Source: Cellvibrio mixtus subsp. mixtus J3-8 | GTDB lineage: Bacteria; Pseudomonadota; Gammaproteobacteria; Pseudomonadales; Cellvibrionaceae | NCBI RefSeq assembly: GCF_000766945.1 | Contig: NZ_ALBT01000033.1 | Span: 1 to 64,000, forward strand | Direction: 5' to 3' | Length of the DNA: 64,000 bases | Shown: piece by piece, positions 9,139 to 17,652 of the stretch | Layout of the letters: every line of letters begins with the position of its first letter | Numbering within the stretch: the first letter of the stretch is position 1 | Program-made: the position numbers and the translations under genes | Notes under the pieces: generated by a model | The model's database searches: none | Seen by the model: only the letters and a program-made list of their open reading frames with translations | Told to the model about the DNA's origin: nothing

Positions 9139-10479
9139 ATGCTATCTATATCCTTCGCAAGAGGTTGGTTCGGTAGTTTGAGGAATTTTCAGAAGCCTAA
9201 TAAAGATGATCTCAGGATTAATTATCTTAATGATTTACGCATCCTCGCACGTATGCAACCCGACGATATTATTTATTTGTATTATGACTGTCGTAGCTTG
9301 CCGCAATCAGATAATGGTTTCAGTCAACGATTAATTCGCTCTCTTAAGTCAGAGTATAAAAATATATCTCCTGTTGATCTTGGGGATTTGGAATCACGTC
9401 AACAATATAGTGCATTTGATGATGAGGTTCTGAGGGTCATTGATATTCTCGTAACTGCTCCAACACCAAATTACGGATATATTTGGGATGTGGTTAGATT
9501 GGCCCATCTGTCCGCGAGAGATTATGCCGTACCTATGGATACTGACGTTAAGCTACTTAAGAAAATAAATATAGCTAAGGTAGAGCAAATATGTGGCAGT
9601 GGTATCAATGGGATTTCGTTTTGCTATAACGAGGCTAATAAACAAAATTCAGTAATGTTTTCCATGCACAGCCAAAGTGAAGCGACTAAATTAGCCATTA
9701 TAAAGTTAGGTAACTATTTTTCTGAAAAAAACCAGGGACGCCTTATAAATTCCATATCCCTGGAATTGTTAGTTTTGAAAATGCAGGTGTTTGCAACACC
9801 AATGTTATCTGGTTTTGAAAAATCACTTAAAGAGTTTGCTGATTCATTTGCTGCGGAACCCGTTATTCGCAACAAAATTATAAATTATGCAAATCAATTA
9901 GCTCCTGGTAAGGGAGGGCAAAAACATTTTAGCCCGGAAATATTTTCTGCCGCTTTTTTGCGATACGGATCCTATTATCAATTGGATTTGGAGAGTCCAG
10001 GAGATTGGATAAAGTTACTTGTAGATAGGAGTATTGTGGGGCGGAAAAATGAGCATGTGCCTGACGATTTTATAGTCGCTGTATGTGGCGAGGCGGCAAC
10101 AATAATGGCGTCCTTGGTCACTCGGTTAAAATCAACAAGGGATATGTTTCTATTTTCTCCATACGAAGCTGCCGCCCTTTTTTTGATAGCCTTCAGGATT
10201 AATGATGCCATTTTTGGGTATACTTGCCTTGCGCTGCTTGATGTCATTGCCGGGCTGGAATCAGCCAATAAAGATAGCGAATTGCTAATATTGCTGGCTT
10301 ACATGATGTCGACCAGGGCGGGAAGTCTGTTGCAGCGTTATGATTTTACCGATTATGCCCATGTATTTACGTTGCCGGCGTCAACAACACGTCAACAAGC
10401 TTTTTTAGACCAGAAAAAATATGGCGATATATTTAACGTTGAAAGCCATGGTTCCTGGCATAGTTCACCAATTATTTAA
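9139..10479 (+). CDS. Hypothetical protein, possible DxD glycosyltransferase-like N-terminal region
   Basis: I do not recognise this 446-residue protein with confidence. Around residues 50-140 there is a pattern resembling the DxD glycosyltransferases of the sugar-binding-region type: IIYLYYDCRSL, then IWDVVRLAHLSARDYAVPMDTDVKLL, where an R-x-x-x-L helix precedes a D-x-D. The C-terminal half (about 200-440) is largely helical in appearance and shows no motif I can name. No signal peptide or membrane segment is seen. It follows the NRPS after a hairpin and overlaps the MbtH frame, so it belongs to the cluster. A tailoring role such as glycosyl transfer to the peptide is a guess. A role in releasing the peptide cannot be excluded, because no thioesterase is visible. 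Confidence 0.75.
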   Translation: MLSISFARGWFGSLRNFQKPNKDDLRINYLNDLRILARMQPDDIIYLYYDCRSLPQSDNGFSQRLIRSLKSEYKNISPVDLGDLESRQQYSAFDDEVLRVIDILVTAPTPNYGYIWDVVRLAHLSARDYAVPMDTDVKLLKKINIAKVEQICGSGINGISFCYNEANKQNSVMFSMHSQSEATKLAIIKLGNYFSEKNQGRLINSISLELLVLKMQVFATPMLSGFEKSLKEFADSFAAEPVIRNKIINYANQLAPGKGGQKHFSPEIFSAAFLRYGSYYQLDLESPGDWIKLLVDRSIVGRKNEHVPDDFIVAVCGEAATIMASLVTRLKSTRDMFLFSPYEAAALFLIAFRINDAIFGYTCLALLDVIAGLESANKDSELLILLAYMMSTRAGSLLQRYDFTDYAHVFTLPASTTRQQAFLDQKKYGDIFNVESHGSWHSSPII

Positions 10480-10678
10480 TTTTGATGAGAAAAAAATGGA
10501 TGAAATTTTATATTCTGTAGTTAAAAACCACGAGGAGCAATATTCGATATGGCCGAGCCAGAAAGAGTTGCCCCTTGGATGGATTGGTTGTGGCATATCG
10601 GGAAACAAAGAATATTGCCTGGATCAAATAGAAAAAATATGGACTGATTTACGTCCTGTCAGTGTTCGTGCAACTTAA
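10448..10678 (+). CDS. MbtH-like NRPS accessory protein
   Basis: The residues NHEEQYSIWP, ELPLGWIGCG, CLDQIEKIWTDLRP are the MbtH signature, including its three conserved tryptophans (IWP, GW, IWTD). MbtH proteins bind A domains and are often needed for their solubility and activity, so this one probably serves A1 and/or A2 of the upstream synthetase. The start is uncertain. The frame is open from an ATG at 10421, then 10448, then 10496. The family normally keeps the F-D-x-E segment that lies just before 10496, so 10448 is favoured, giving 76 residues and a 32-base overlap with the preceding gene. None of these starts has a clear ribosome site, so translation is probably coupled to the gene upstream. 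Confidence 0.88.
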   Translation: MVPGIVHQLFNFDEKKMDEILYSVVKNHEEQYSIWPSQKELPLGWIGCGISGNKEYCLDQIEKIWTDLRPVSVRAT

Positions 10679-10759
10679 CATTCTGCCGGTTTGGTTGAGT
10701 ACAAAATCGATGTCTATGCTCGATTACCAAAGAAAAATTCTAATCATAAAGAGTAGTCA

Positions 10760-11623
10760 ATGAAAAACACCCTTATTGCATTATTAAGTGCGCCGTTCTT
10801 GTTTGCATCCCTATCTGGTTTTTGTGGAGAATTGCCAGCAGTAACTTATCCAATGTCCGAAGTCAGGTCATTGCATGCCGTTGCAAACAATAAAGATTAC
10901 GAATTGTTTATTCAATTACCGCAATCCTATAAAGAAACCAATAAAAATTATCCTCTAGTTGTGGTTAACGATTCTCGTTTTGCTTTTCCAATTGCCAGTG
11001 GTGCAATGCAATTGATGGGCGGGCGAGTTGTTCATGAAGCGATTGTGGTTGGCATCTCCTACGCAAAAGGCGAGGACTATGGTGTTAGCAGAACACGAGA
11101 CTACACACCTACTTATTCTCCTCAGGAATCTTCTGCTCATTCCGATGCGGCGCGTGCTGTTTCAGGACATGCAAAAGAATATGTCCAATTCATTCAGGAA
11201 CAGGTTATTCCTGACATTAAAAAGCATTATCGTGTCGACAATAATAATAAAGTATTTGTAGGGCATTCGTTCGGTGGCTTGCTGGGTTCTTATATTTTAA
11301 TAAATAAGCCTGAAATTTTTGATCATTATATTATTGGCAGCCCATCTCTTTGGTACGACAAAAAAGTTATTCTAAAAATGGAAGAGGAATATTCAAAGCA
11401 CCATAACAATATGAAGGCTAATGTCATGATATATGTTGACGCTGACATAACGGGTAGTAATTCAATGGTTACTGATGTGCAAGCATTTGAGAAGTCTTTA
11501 CGTTCAAGGTCTTACAAGAATCTTAAGTTACATGTAGAGGTTCTTAAAGGTGAAAATCATCATAGTGTTTTCCCTGCGTTATTATCCAAAGGATTAATGA
11601 AATCTATTCCGCTGAAACCTTAA
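10760..11623 (+). CDS. Periplasmic IroE-like alpha/beta-hydrolase (putative siderophore esterase)
   Basis: The 287-residue protein begins with a signal peptide (residues 1 to about 22). It carries the nucleophile elbow VGHSFGG with Ser170, the RTRDYTP motif typical of the IroE/esterase-D-like siderophore esterases at about 111-117, and a C-terminal catalytic His candidate in GENHHSVFP (267-268). Family members hydrolyse ester bonds in siderophores such as the enterobactin and salmochelin trilactones in the periplasm. Here the gene closes the NRPS cluster, 81 bases after mbtH. It may therefore linearise or release the cluster's peptide, or process a related iron chelate on import. It is the only alpha/beta-hydrolase in the visible cluster, but its signal peptide argues against a cytoplasmic thioesterase role. 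Confidence 0.85.
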   Translation: MKNTLIALLSAPFLFASLSGFCGELPAVTYPMSEVRSLHAVANNKDYELFIQLPQSYKETNKNYPLVVVNDSRFAFPIASGAMQLMGGRVVHEAIVVGISYAKGEDYGVSRTRDYTPTYSPQESSAHSDAARAVSGHAKEYVQFIQEQVIPDIKKHYRVDNNNKVFVGHSFGGLLGSYILINKPEIFDHYIIGSPSLWYDKKVILKMEEEYSKHHNNMKANVMIYVDADITGSNSMVTDVQAFEKSLRSRSYKNLKLHVEVLKGENHHSVFPALLSKGLMKSIPLKP

Positions 11624-11954
11624 AACTTTTCCGAAAATAGGATTTAAAATTTACAAAAACTACCGATCAAAGCCATCGTGGGATCAAGCTACACACTGCT
11701 ATCGGTAGTGTGTAATCAATTTATCTCAATAAAAAAGTGTCCGGCTTTACTTGATCAGTACAGTGTGCTGCGATCGCACACCAATTGAAACTTTGTTTGA
11801 TGGAAAGAGGGGTTAGGCTGAAAGAATCTAGCTCAAAACTAAACTGACAGGGCCCTGAAGGTGACAGGACCCTAAAAAACGGTAGCTGTCAGCTCAGGCC
11901 CTGGCTAGTAAACAAAATACAATTACGACACTCTTTCTCCAAATCGCTAACTGG
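11624..11954. other. Intergenic region with two competing hairpins
   Basis: This 331-base stretch separates converging genes. It holds TACACACT/AGTGTGTA (11690-11697 with 11707-11714) and an overlapping alternative pairing ACTACCGAT/ATCGGTAGT (11659-11667 with 11701-11709). The two cannot form at once because they share 11707-11709. Neither is followed by a T-run. No other feature or convincing small ORF was seen. Confidence 0.5.
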
Positions 11955-12872
11955 TTATTTGGCTTCAACAATGCCAGCGGCAGTAAATGCTTGTTTGATA
12001 TAATTTTCATTCTCTGAGGGGTGGCGCAACTCTGACTCTGGCACACCTTTACTATGAGCAATAGCTGCTACCCTGCCTTGCTTGTGGAAAGCCACTTGGG
12101 GGAACTCTTTAGCAATAGCGTCTTTATAAGCGCGTTGTGGCGATATAATTTTCCAGCCACGGTTACGTAAATGCTGGATCAAATCCCCCACAAATAAAGC
12201 TGCCGCATCATTTTCATGCAAGAGAAGTACATGTCGTGGTGAGCGATGCAAGGTTTTTTTTGCAATGGAGTCATAAAATTCAATAGATTCATAAAGGCTA
12301 TTTACGTAAAAATCACGCGCTTTATCATAATCAATTGATTTTTTTTCTTCAGCAGCCTGAGTTATTAAGGTGCTAATGTACCAATCAAAATTATCGACTG
12401 TTACATAGCCATCTTTATAGCCAAGCTCTGCCAGCACAGCTTGAAGCTGATTAATATCAGTTAAATCCTTACCATAATGTAAATAGGGAAAACGGTGGAA
12501 ACCAAGTACGCCCTTAAACGGCTTTAATGCCAGGTGCGCCTTGTATGCATCAATCGCATAGGCATTTGCACCTAATTGATTCGCTGACTGATGAGTAAAA
12601 CTATGACTGGCCAGATGAAAGCCTGCATCCGTATATTGCTTTAAACGTGCTGCCGTTTGTTGATCAATGTAATCTGCCTTAACAAAAAACAATGCATCCG
12701 AAACCTTTGCCTGTTGCAATGCAGAAATTATTTTGTGCGTGCGCTCAACACCTGTCATCATCGCAGAATCGGGAGTTGGGGCATCATCAAACGTCAATGC
12801 AATCTCACGTGCGGCGGAAAGCATCGGTACCACTGATAAACATAAAAGAACAATTTTCAAGCAATGACGCAT
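11955..12872 (-). CDS. Secreted polysaccharide deacetylase (NodB/CE4-like)
   Basis: The protein shows the NodB homology motifs: TFDDAP (metal-binding Asp pair) near the mature N-terminus, HSFTHQ (H-x3-H metal site), and RFPYLHYG (substrate-binding Arg motif 3). These enzymes remove N- or O-acetyl groups from glycans such as chitin, xylan or peptidoglycan. The start is set at 12872 because an AGGAGG lies just upstream (12878-12883 on the complement) and the following residues MRHCLKIVLLCLSVVPMLSA form a signal peptide; a start at 12905 would give a longer, unlikely N-terminus. It is transcribed divergently from the glycosyltransferase operon, so a link to the glycan made there is possible but unproven. 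Confidence 0.88.
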   Translation of the reverse strand: MRHCLKIVLLCLSVVPMLSAAREIALTFDDAPTPDSAMMTGVERTHKIISALQQAKVSDALFFVKADYIDQQTAARLKQYTDAGFHLASHSFTHQSANQLGANAYAIDAYKAHLALKPFKGVLGFHRFPYLHYGKDLTDINQLQAVLAELGYKDGYVTVDNFDWYISTLITQAAEEKKSIDYDKARDFYVNSLYESIEFYDSIAKKTLHRSPRHVLLLHENDAAALFVGDLIQHLRNRGWKIISPQRAYKDAIAKEFPQVAFHKQGRVAAIAHSKGVPESELRHPSENENYIKQAFTAAGIVEAK

Positions 12873-13261
12873 TTTTTCCTCCTTGGGAAACCAATAGAAA
12901 TTCATAGAAAACCAATCAACACTTTATTATATTAAGTCCAAAAGTGTAAACTGGACGGGAGAATATCCCGCGAAGACTTAAAGTAAGGAAACAGTGATTT
13001 GGCACAATAACATAAATGAATAAAACAGATCCATAAGATGGAATGCGGATCGATTACCCATAATTCAATTGATTTAACTTGCCAAAAAACAGGTGTCAAG
13101 CCTTACGGGTATGTTTTATGGGGCCAGCAATAAATTATTTAAAAAATCCAGCGCCGGGCTCATGAAGATAAAAATTTCCGATAGCGCACCCATTCAACGC
13201 TAGAATGGCATCCTGGACAATTGATAAAATTACTCAATAATAATTAAAGGGATATACAGAC
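12873..13261. other. Divergent intergenic region (deacetylase / glycan operon)
   Basis: This AT-rich 389-base spacer must hold the promoters of both flanking genes. TTGATA near 13220 could be a -35 element for the operon at 13262, but no well-spaced -10 is convincing. AAAGGGATATACAG before the ATG at 13262 is a weak ribosome site. A 30-codon ORF at 13111-13203 has no good ribosome site. Nothing else was recognised. Confidence 0.4.
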
Positions 13262-14248
13262 ATGAAAGTACTCTACTATTGCCTTAGAAAACCCGGTGAT
13301 CTCCATGGCCGCCTCAGTGGTCCCCGTCGCTCAAGCAGGATTATTTGTAAAGCTATTCAACAAGCAGGAATACAGCTCACAATTATAGACAAGGAAAGCT
13401 ATTCAAGTGCTTATTGTGCAAGCCTCGAACAAGAGCACGACATTGTCCATACTGACAATCCCGATATTCTATCGGATCAATTAAAACGCAGTTTTATTCC
13501 TGATGTTATTGGAGCCAGAAATTGGGCGCCTTCTAAATATTATCGCGATTTTCCTGGCGGATTTTTTCAGTACCCGGGCTACGAACACGCTCCTGATAAG
13601 CTTTATGATGATGCGATCTGGATCAGAAATAGTTTCCAGGAAGAAGAATTTAAACCGGCGCTTTTAAAAAAAATACGGATAGTCCAACCCGCAATAGAAA
13701 TTGATGAAATATATCCAAATGAAAACGTAAAACCCGAAGAAAAAAAATATATTTTATGGGCAGGAAACAAGGAACGATGGGAAAAAAACTGGCATATTAT
13801 GGATCAGCTTATGAGGAGCGTAGAGCTTCCATCGAATTACGAATGGTTGATCCTAAATAACTATGAGGAGCAGGATTATTTAAATATATTGGATCACACC
13901 GCGCTGATGATATATACCAGCCAATTTGAATCATTCGGATTTCAGTTATTTGAAGCTTGGGCAAAAGCAATCCCTGTTATTTATCCCGCTTCCTTGTGGG
14001 GAAAAATGGGCTTTAACGGTTGCGGAGGTATTCCTTTATCAGCAAACAGCCTGGAGGCCTATCAGGTAGCGTTAAAGGCATTTTTGGCGAAACCTGTTGC
14101 AGCACAAGAAATTGTAGGCAAGCAATCAAGAGATATTGTTTGCCGTGACTTCAGTATTGCAAGATTAAGCAGGGAACTAAAAATTATTTATCATCAGGCT
14201 TTTATTTCAAAACAATCCCCATCACCAATAACCATACCTAATAGTTAA
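13262..14248 (+). CDS. Glycosyltransferase, GT-B fold (GT4-like)
   Basis: The 328-residue protein has the GT-B layout. The C-terminal nucleotide-sugar domain shows KKYILWAGNKERWEKNW (start of domain 2, about 160-176) and ESFGFQLFEAWAKAIPVI, the E-x7-E motif that binds the donor in GT4-type retaining transferases. It is the first gene of a string of glycosyltransferase genes on the plus strand and is preceded by a 389-base promoter region. No signal peptide or membrane span is seen, so it acts in the cytoplasm. Donor and acceptor are unknown. Confidence 0.85.
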   Translation: MKVLYYCLRKPGDLHGRLSGPRRSSRIICKAIQQAGIQLTIIDKESYSSAYCASLEQEHDIVHTDNPDILSDQLKRSFIPDVIGARNWAPSKYYRDFPGGFFQYPGYEHAPDKLYDDAIWIRNSFQEEEFKPALLKKIRIVQPAIEIDEIYPNENVKPEEKKYILWAGNKERWEKNWHIMDQLMRSVELPSNYEWLILNNYEEQDYLNILDHTALMIYTSQFESFGFQLFEAWAKAIPVIYPASLWGKMGFNGCGGIPLSANSLEAYQVALKAFLAKPVAAQEIVGKQSRDIVCRDFSIARLSRELKIIYHQAFISKQSPSPITIPNS

Positions 14249-14285
14249 ATTTCTTACTTATATTGGAAGACTCAAAGGAATTTTC

Positions 14286-14993
14286 ATGAGTGTGTCATTA
14301 CTAATTGCTTATAGAAATCGGGAACATCATCTAAATGAACTAGTCAATTATTTCAGAAAAATAAATTTTCATCATGAAATTGAAATAATTGTTATCGAAG
14401 GAAGCGCCGAGCCAACACTAACTATGCTCCCCCCTCTATTACCGTACCTAAAAATCTTTCACGTTCCAATGATAGGTGCATTTCATAAATCTTTACTGTT
14501 AAACCTGGGGCTCAAGGTGGCCAGTCATGAATATGTGATTCCTTATGATGTTGACCTTCTTCCGCTCAATAATGCAATAGATCGATCTTTGAAAATAGCC
14601 ATGGCATGTCCTGAAATTTTAGTATCAGGCTATAGATTGATGTCTGACACTCCATTTTATAAGGGTGATATCAATGAGCTTGGTTATGCTCCGGAAGATT
14701 CACAAAGCGCTGTTAAAAAACAAATTGTGAAAGGTGAGCGGTTTGGTGTTTGCCCGATATTTAAAAGGAAAAGACTGATAGATATTGGGGGGTGGGATGA
14801 AAAGTTCATTGGCTGGGGGGCAGAAGACCAGGACATTATCGAACGGTATTGTGGTAATAGTATAGAAATGGCAAGATTCACCAGTGTCGCCTATATACAC
14901 TTGCATCATGATAATTCCGCAGGCTGGAATGATATAAGCCTCACTCAAAAGAACAGGAAACATTATTCAGAAAAGCGAAATAAAAATAATTAA
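14286..14993 (+). CDS. GT-A glycosyltransferase with GT7C-type domain
   Basis: The 235-residue protein starts as a GT2-like Rossmann fold (VSLLIAYRNREHHL). It has a D88-V-D90 metal motif in VIPYDVDLLPL and ends with IGGWDEKFIGWGAEDQDII, the Asp/Glu-rich GWG-x-ED motif of the galactosyltransferase/chondroitin-synthase C-terminal domain (Glyco_transf_7C). Such enzymes add Gal, GalNAc or GlcNAc-like sugars by inversion. AAAGGA lies 7 bases before the ATG. It is one of two such enzymes in the operon; the other is at 16026. Confidence 0.85.
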   Translation: MSVSLLIAYRNREHHLNELVNYFRKINFHHEIEIIVIEGSAEPTLTMLPPLLPYLKIFHVPMIGAFHKSLLLNLGLKVASHEYVIPYDVDLLPLNNAIDRSLKIAMACPEILVSGYRLMSDTPFYKGDINELGYAPEDSQSAVKKQIVKGERFGVCPIFKRKRLIDIGGWDEKFIGWGAEDQDIIERYCGNSIEMARFTSVAYIHLHHDNSAGWNDISLTQKNRKHYSEKRNKNN

Positions 14994-15015
14994 TTAAAAG
15001 GAAATAATTTAAATC

Positions 15016-16041
15016 GTGATAAAAGTATATTTGTTTGCTACAGGAAACCTTGTGGCAGAATCAATGATAATTGCAGCAAGAGCATTGGAAAAACTATCCG
15101 ATGATTGTGAAGTTAATATAATAACTGATGACAGTTTTTGTATTGATTTAAATGGTTCATTGTCAAAATTTAAAAAAATAGCCGTTAATCGCCAACCGAT
15201 TGAGTTTAATGAAGGAGATATATTAATAACTGGGCTAATGTGGCCCGGAATCATTGAGCGGAAACTGATTTATTCAGCAAAATCAAAAAAAGCTACAACA
15301 ATTATTTTGTATCAGGATATAGCAGGAACTGCACAGAAGTTATTTGTTGATGACAAACTGCTTTTGCCAGATTACATCTGTGTTTCAGATAAAATAACCT
15401 ATGAAAATTTATTGTTGGCGGGAATACCGGGTAGCAAGCTTGCACCAATAGGTAGTCTATATATAGATGACATTTTTAATTCCTACCAAAACAAAAATAT
15501 TTCAAACAATAATATAGTTGCATATCTATCGGTACCCAATAGAAATGATTTTAAAATGTGGGGCGAGGATCTTGGCTATGACGAAGTCATAATTGCCAAG
15601 GAGATTTTTGAGGTATGCCAAGAGCTTGATCACAAACTATATATACGCAAGCATCCCAAAGAGTACCAATCAAATAAATACCAAACATTTCATCGCGAAA
15701 CCAACTGCGTAGAAGATTACACTGCCAGCAGCATCATAGATTTTATTGAAAAATGTAGTGTAATAATTAGCACCTATTCAACTGCATTAGTCATAGCTAA
15801 AAAAATCGGGAAACACACCATAAGTTTTCAGCCCAACTGCAATTCTCCTGCAAGGTCGGAGTTATACCGGGCAATGAACATTCCTATATTGAGTGATAAA
15901 AAAGAAGTTTTAAAATCTATAGAAAATTACAAAAATGGAACCAAAGCAAGGAAAAGTGAATACTTATTCTTCAATAGAAATAGAGCCGAAGATGCATTTC
16001 TTGATTTTATTAGAGAGATTTTAATATGCGAAATCTCCTAG
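15016..16041 (+). CDS. Capsule/teichoic-type GT-B-like transferase, family uncertain
   Basis: The protein has 341 residues with a GTG start and TAAAAGGAAAT upstream. The second half has the pattern of CDP-glycerol glycerophosphotransferase or polysialyltransferase-like enzymes: LYIRKHPKE (residues about 208-216), then a carboxylate-rich segment, then CSVIISTYSTALVIAKKIGKHTISF, in which Ser/Thr residues sit at a predicted nucleotide-binding loop. The N-terminal half looks like an alternating alpha/beta domain. It overlaps the next gene by 16 bases. The transferred group could be a sugar or a polyol phosphate; the sequence does not decide. Confidence 0.7.
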   Translation: MIKVYLFATGNLVAESMIIAARALEKLSDDCEVNIITDDSFCIDLNGSLSKFKKIAVNRQPIEFNEGDILITGLMWPGIIERKLIYSAKSKKATTIILYQDIAGTAQKLFVDDKLLLPDYICVSDKITYENLLLAGIPGSKLAPIGSLYIDDIFNSYQNKNISNNNIVAYLSVPNRNDFKMWGEDLGYDEVIIAKEIFEVCQELDHKLYIRKHPKEYQSNKYQTFHRETNCVEDYTASSIIDFIEKCSVIISTYSTALVIAKKIGKHTISFQPNCNSPARSELYRAMNIPILSDKKEVLKSIENYKNGTKARKSEYLFFNRNRAEDAFLDFIREILICEIS

Positions 16042-16748
16042 ATATAATAATAGCTGCCACTCAAAAACCTGAAGTAGAGAAAGTTGTTGCTCATTTGCAC
16101 TCGATTTCAAGTGAAATAGGATCCATCATAATAATAGATTTCGATGAAAGAAAACCATCGCTGCCACATGAAAAAATCCACAAACTTAAAGCAAAAATAA
16201 AAGGATTTAAGTACATCTTTGTAGAAGGACAACAGTACTTTAATAAATCTGTTGCATTAAATATAGGTGCGAGCTATTCCTCATCCGAAATAATATTATT
16301 TTGTGATGCCGATATTTTACTGGAGCGTGAATTTTTGAAAAATGGTATAGAGATATTATCTCAAGACGAAAAAAAATTTATTACCCCTGAATTTGTAACC
16401 GAGTCAGACACAGGAGAAAACAGGCTTGCTCCCGGCATATGCATGTTATACAAGAATAATTATATGCTTATAAATGGTTATTCAAATGAATATAAGGGAT
16501 GGGGAATGGAAGATATGGATTTTATTGAGAGATTGAAAAAATCTGGCATGAAGCGTGTTTTATCTTCTTCCGGTATACATATGTCTCACCCGGATGAGGC
16601 AAGAACACAAAATTATCATAGTAATTCAGTAGATGAAATGAGAAGGCAAAATAGGGCATTGTTCCAGAAAAAAATCGAAGAAAACAATCTGAATGGAACA
16701 ATGGACATAGATATCATTAATACTAATCACAAGGAGTATATAAATTGA
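16026..16748 (+). CDS. GT-A glycosyltransferase (GT2/GT7C-like)
   Basis: The 240-residue protein shows a GT-A fold with D94-A-D96 in ILFCDADILL and the acceptor-side motif KGWGMEDMDFIERL about 70 residues later, as in the enzyme at 14286. The start overlaps the preceding gene by 16 bases, and the stop overlaps the TTG start of the radical SAM gene by 4, showing tight translational coupling. It is a second, diverged copy of the same type rather than a recent duplicate. The two probably add successive sugars to one glycan. Confidence 0.82.
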   Translation: MRNLLDIIIAATQKPEVEKVVAHLHSISSEIGSIIIIDFDERKPSLPHEKIHKLKAKIKGFKYIFVEGQQYFNKSVALNIGASYSSSEIILFCDADILLEREFLKNGIEILSQDEKKFITPEFVTESDTGENRLAPGICMLYKNNYMLINGYSNEYKGWGMEDMDFIERLKKSGMKRVLSSSGIHMSHPDEARTQNYHSNSVDEMRRQNRALFQKKIEENNLNGTMDIDIINTNHKEYIN

Positions 16749-17635
16749 ATCAGCTATTGAAGACTCAGGTTTCAGATTTAAATTACAGCACCAATTATGA
16801 TGAAATTCGTATTGAAAACACTAACCTCTGTGGTTACAAATGTTATTTTTGCCCAAGAGAAGAGTTAACAAGGAAGAAAGGGGTTATGCCAGTTGAAGAT
16901 CTGGTGACCATTATAAATCAAATAGGCGACTACAGAGGTTCGGTGGATTTGCACGGTTTTGGCGAGCCATTACTTGATACAGATCTACCACAAAAAATCA
17001 GGTTGATAAAAAGCAAGTGGCCCCATTCCAAAACGAGGATAATCTCTACACTCGGCCTTTCATTGAGCGATGAGTCATTTAAACAGGTTGTTAATAGTGG
17101 GCTTGATACATTAGAAGTCAGTTTTTATGGTATAGATCGAGAGAGTTACAAAAAATCTCATGGTGTTGATAAGTTTGAGCTGGTCAGAAGCAACTTGACT
17201 TTAATATCAAACCTTATAAGAGAATCAAGCTCATCATTGGAGATGGTGGTGCGCGACTTGCCGATTATTAATAGCGATAGCGACAAAAGAAAGGAAATTG
17301 AGAGCTGGCTATTAGGCCTTGGCGTAAATAAAGTTAGCAAACATAACATGCACAATTACGGTGGAGGAAGAGAATATAACCAACCACCAACAGAAGGCGT
17401 GTGCTCTGTTGTTTGGGGATATAGAAAGCGCGTACTGCAAGTAACTTGGGACCTTAATATCATTCCTTGCTGCTTTGATTCTAACTCAACAATAATTTTT
17501 GGTAATTTGCGAGAATCCTCCCTGGAGAAAATATTTCAGGGTAAGAAATATATAGAATTCATAAATTCGCATAAAGAAAATAATTTATCAGGCTACCCGG
17601 TTTGTGAAAAATGTGAGCGCTGCTTTAAACCTTAA
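16745..17635 (+). CDS. Radical SAM/SPASM-domain protein
   Basis: The 296-residue protein has C29-x3-C33-x2-C36 (CGYKCYFC) for the radical SAM 4Fe-4S cluster, followed by DLHGFGEPLLD (the GGE-like SAM-binding segment). The C-terminal Cys set (C220, C242-C243, C287, C290, C293) fits a SPASM domain carrying auxiliary clusters. The start is TTG, chosen because AAGGAG (16731-16736) is ideally placed for it and it overlaps the previous stop. SPASM enzymes modify peptides or oxidise sugars and aminocyclitols (for example BtrN). With glycosyltransferases on both sides and no precursor peptide visible, a sugar or cyclitol substrate is favoured here. Confidence 0.85.
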   Translation: MNQLLKTQVSDLNYSTNYDEIRIENTNLCGYKCYFCPREELTRKKGVMPVEDLVTIINQIGDYRGSVDLHGFGEPLLDTDLPQKIRLIKSKWPHSKTRIISTLGLSLSDESFKQVVNSGLDTLEVSFYGIDRESYKKSHGVDKFELVRSNLTLISNLIRESSSSLEMVVRDLPIINSDSDKRKEIESWLLGLGVNKVSKHNMHNYGGGREYNQPPTEGVCSVVWGYRKRVLQVTWDLNIIPCCFDSNSTIIFGNLRESSLEKIFQGKKYIEFINSHKENNLSGYPVCEKCERCFKP

Positions 17636-17652
17636 ATAGAAAGAATGTTACG

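Noticed and set aside
13111-13203. 30-codon ORF upstream of the glycan operon as a RiPP-type precursor peptide
   Set aside because: No good ribosome site, no leader/core pattern and no Cys; it ends 58 bases before the first operon gene. Not enough to call it.
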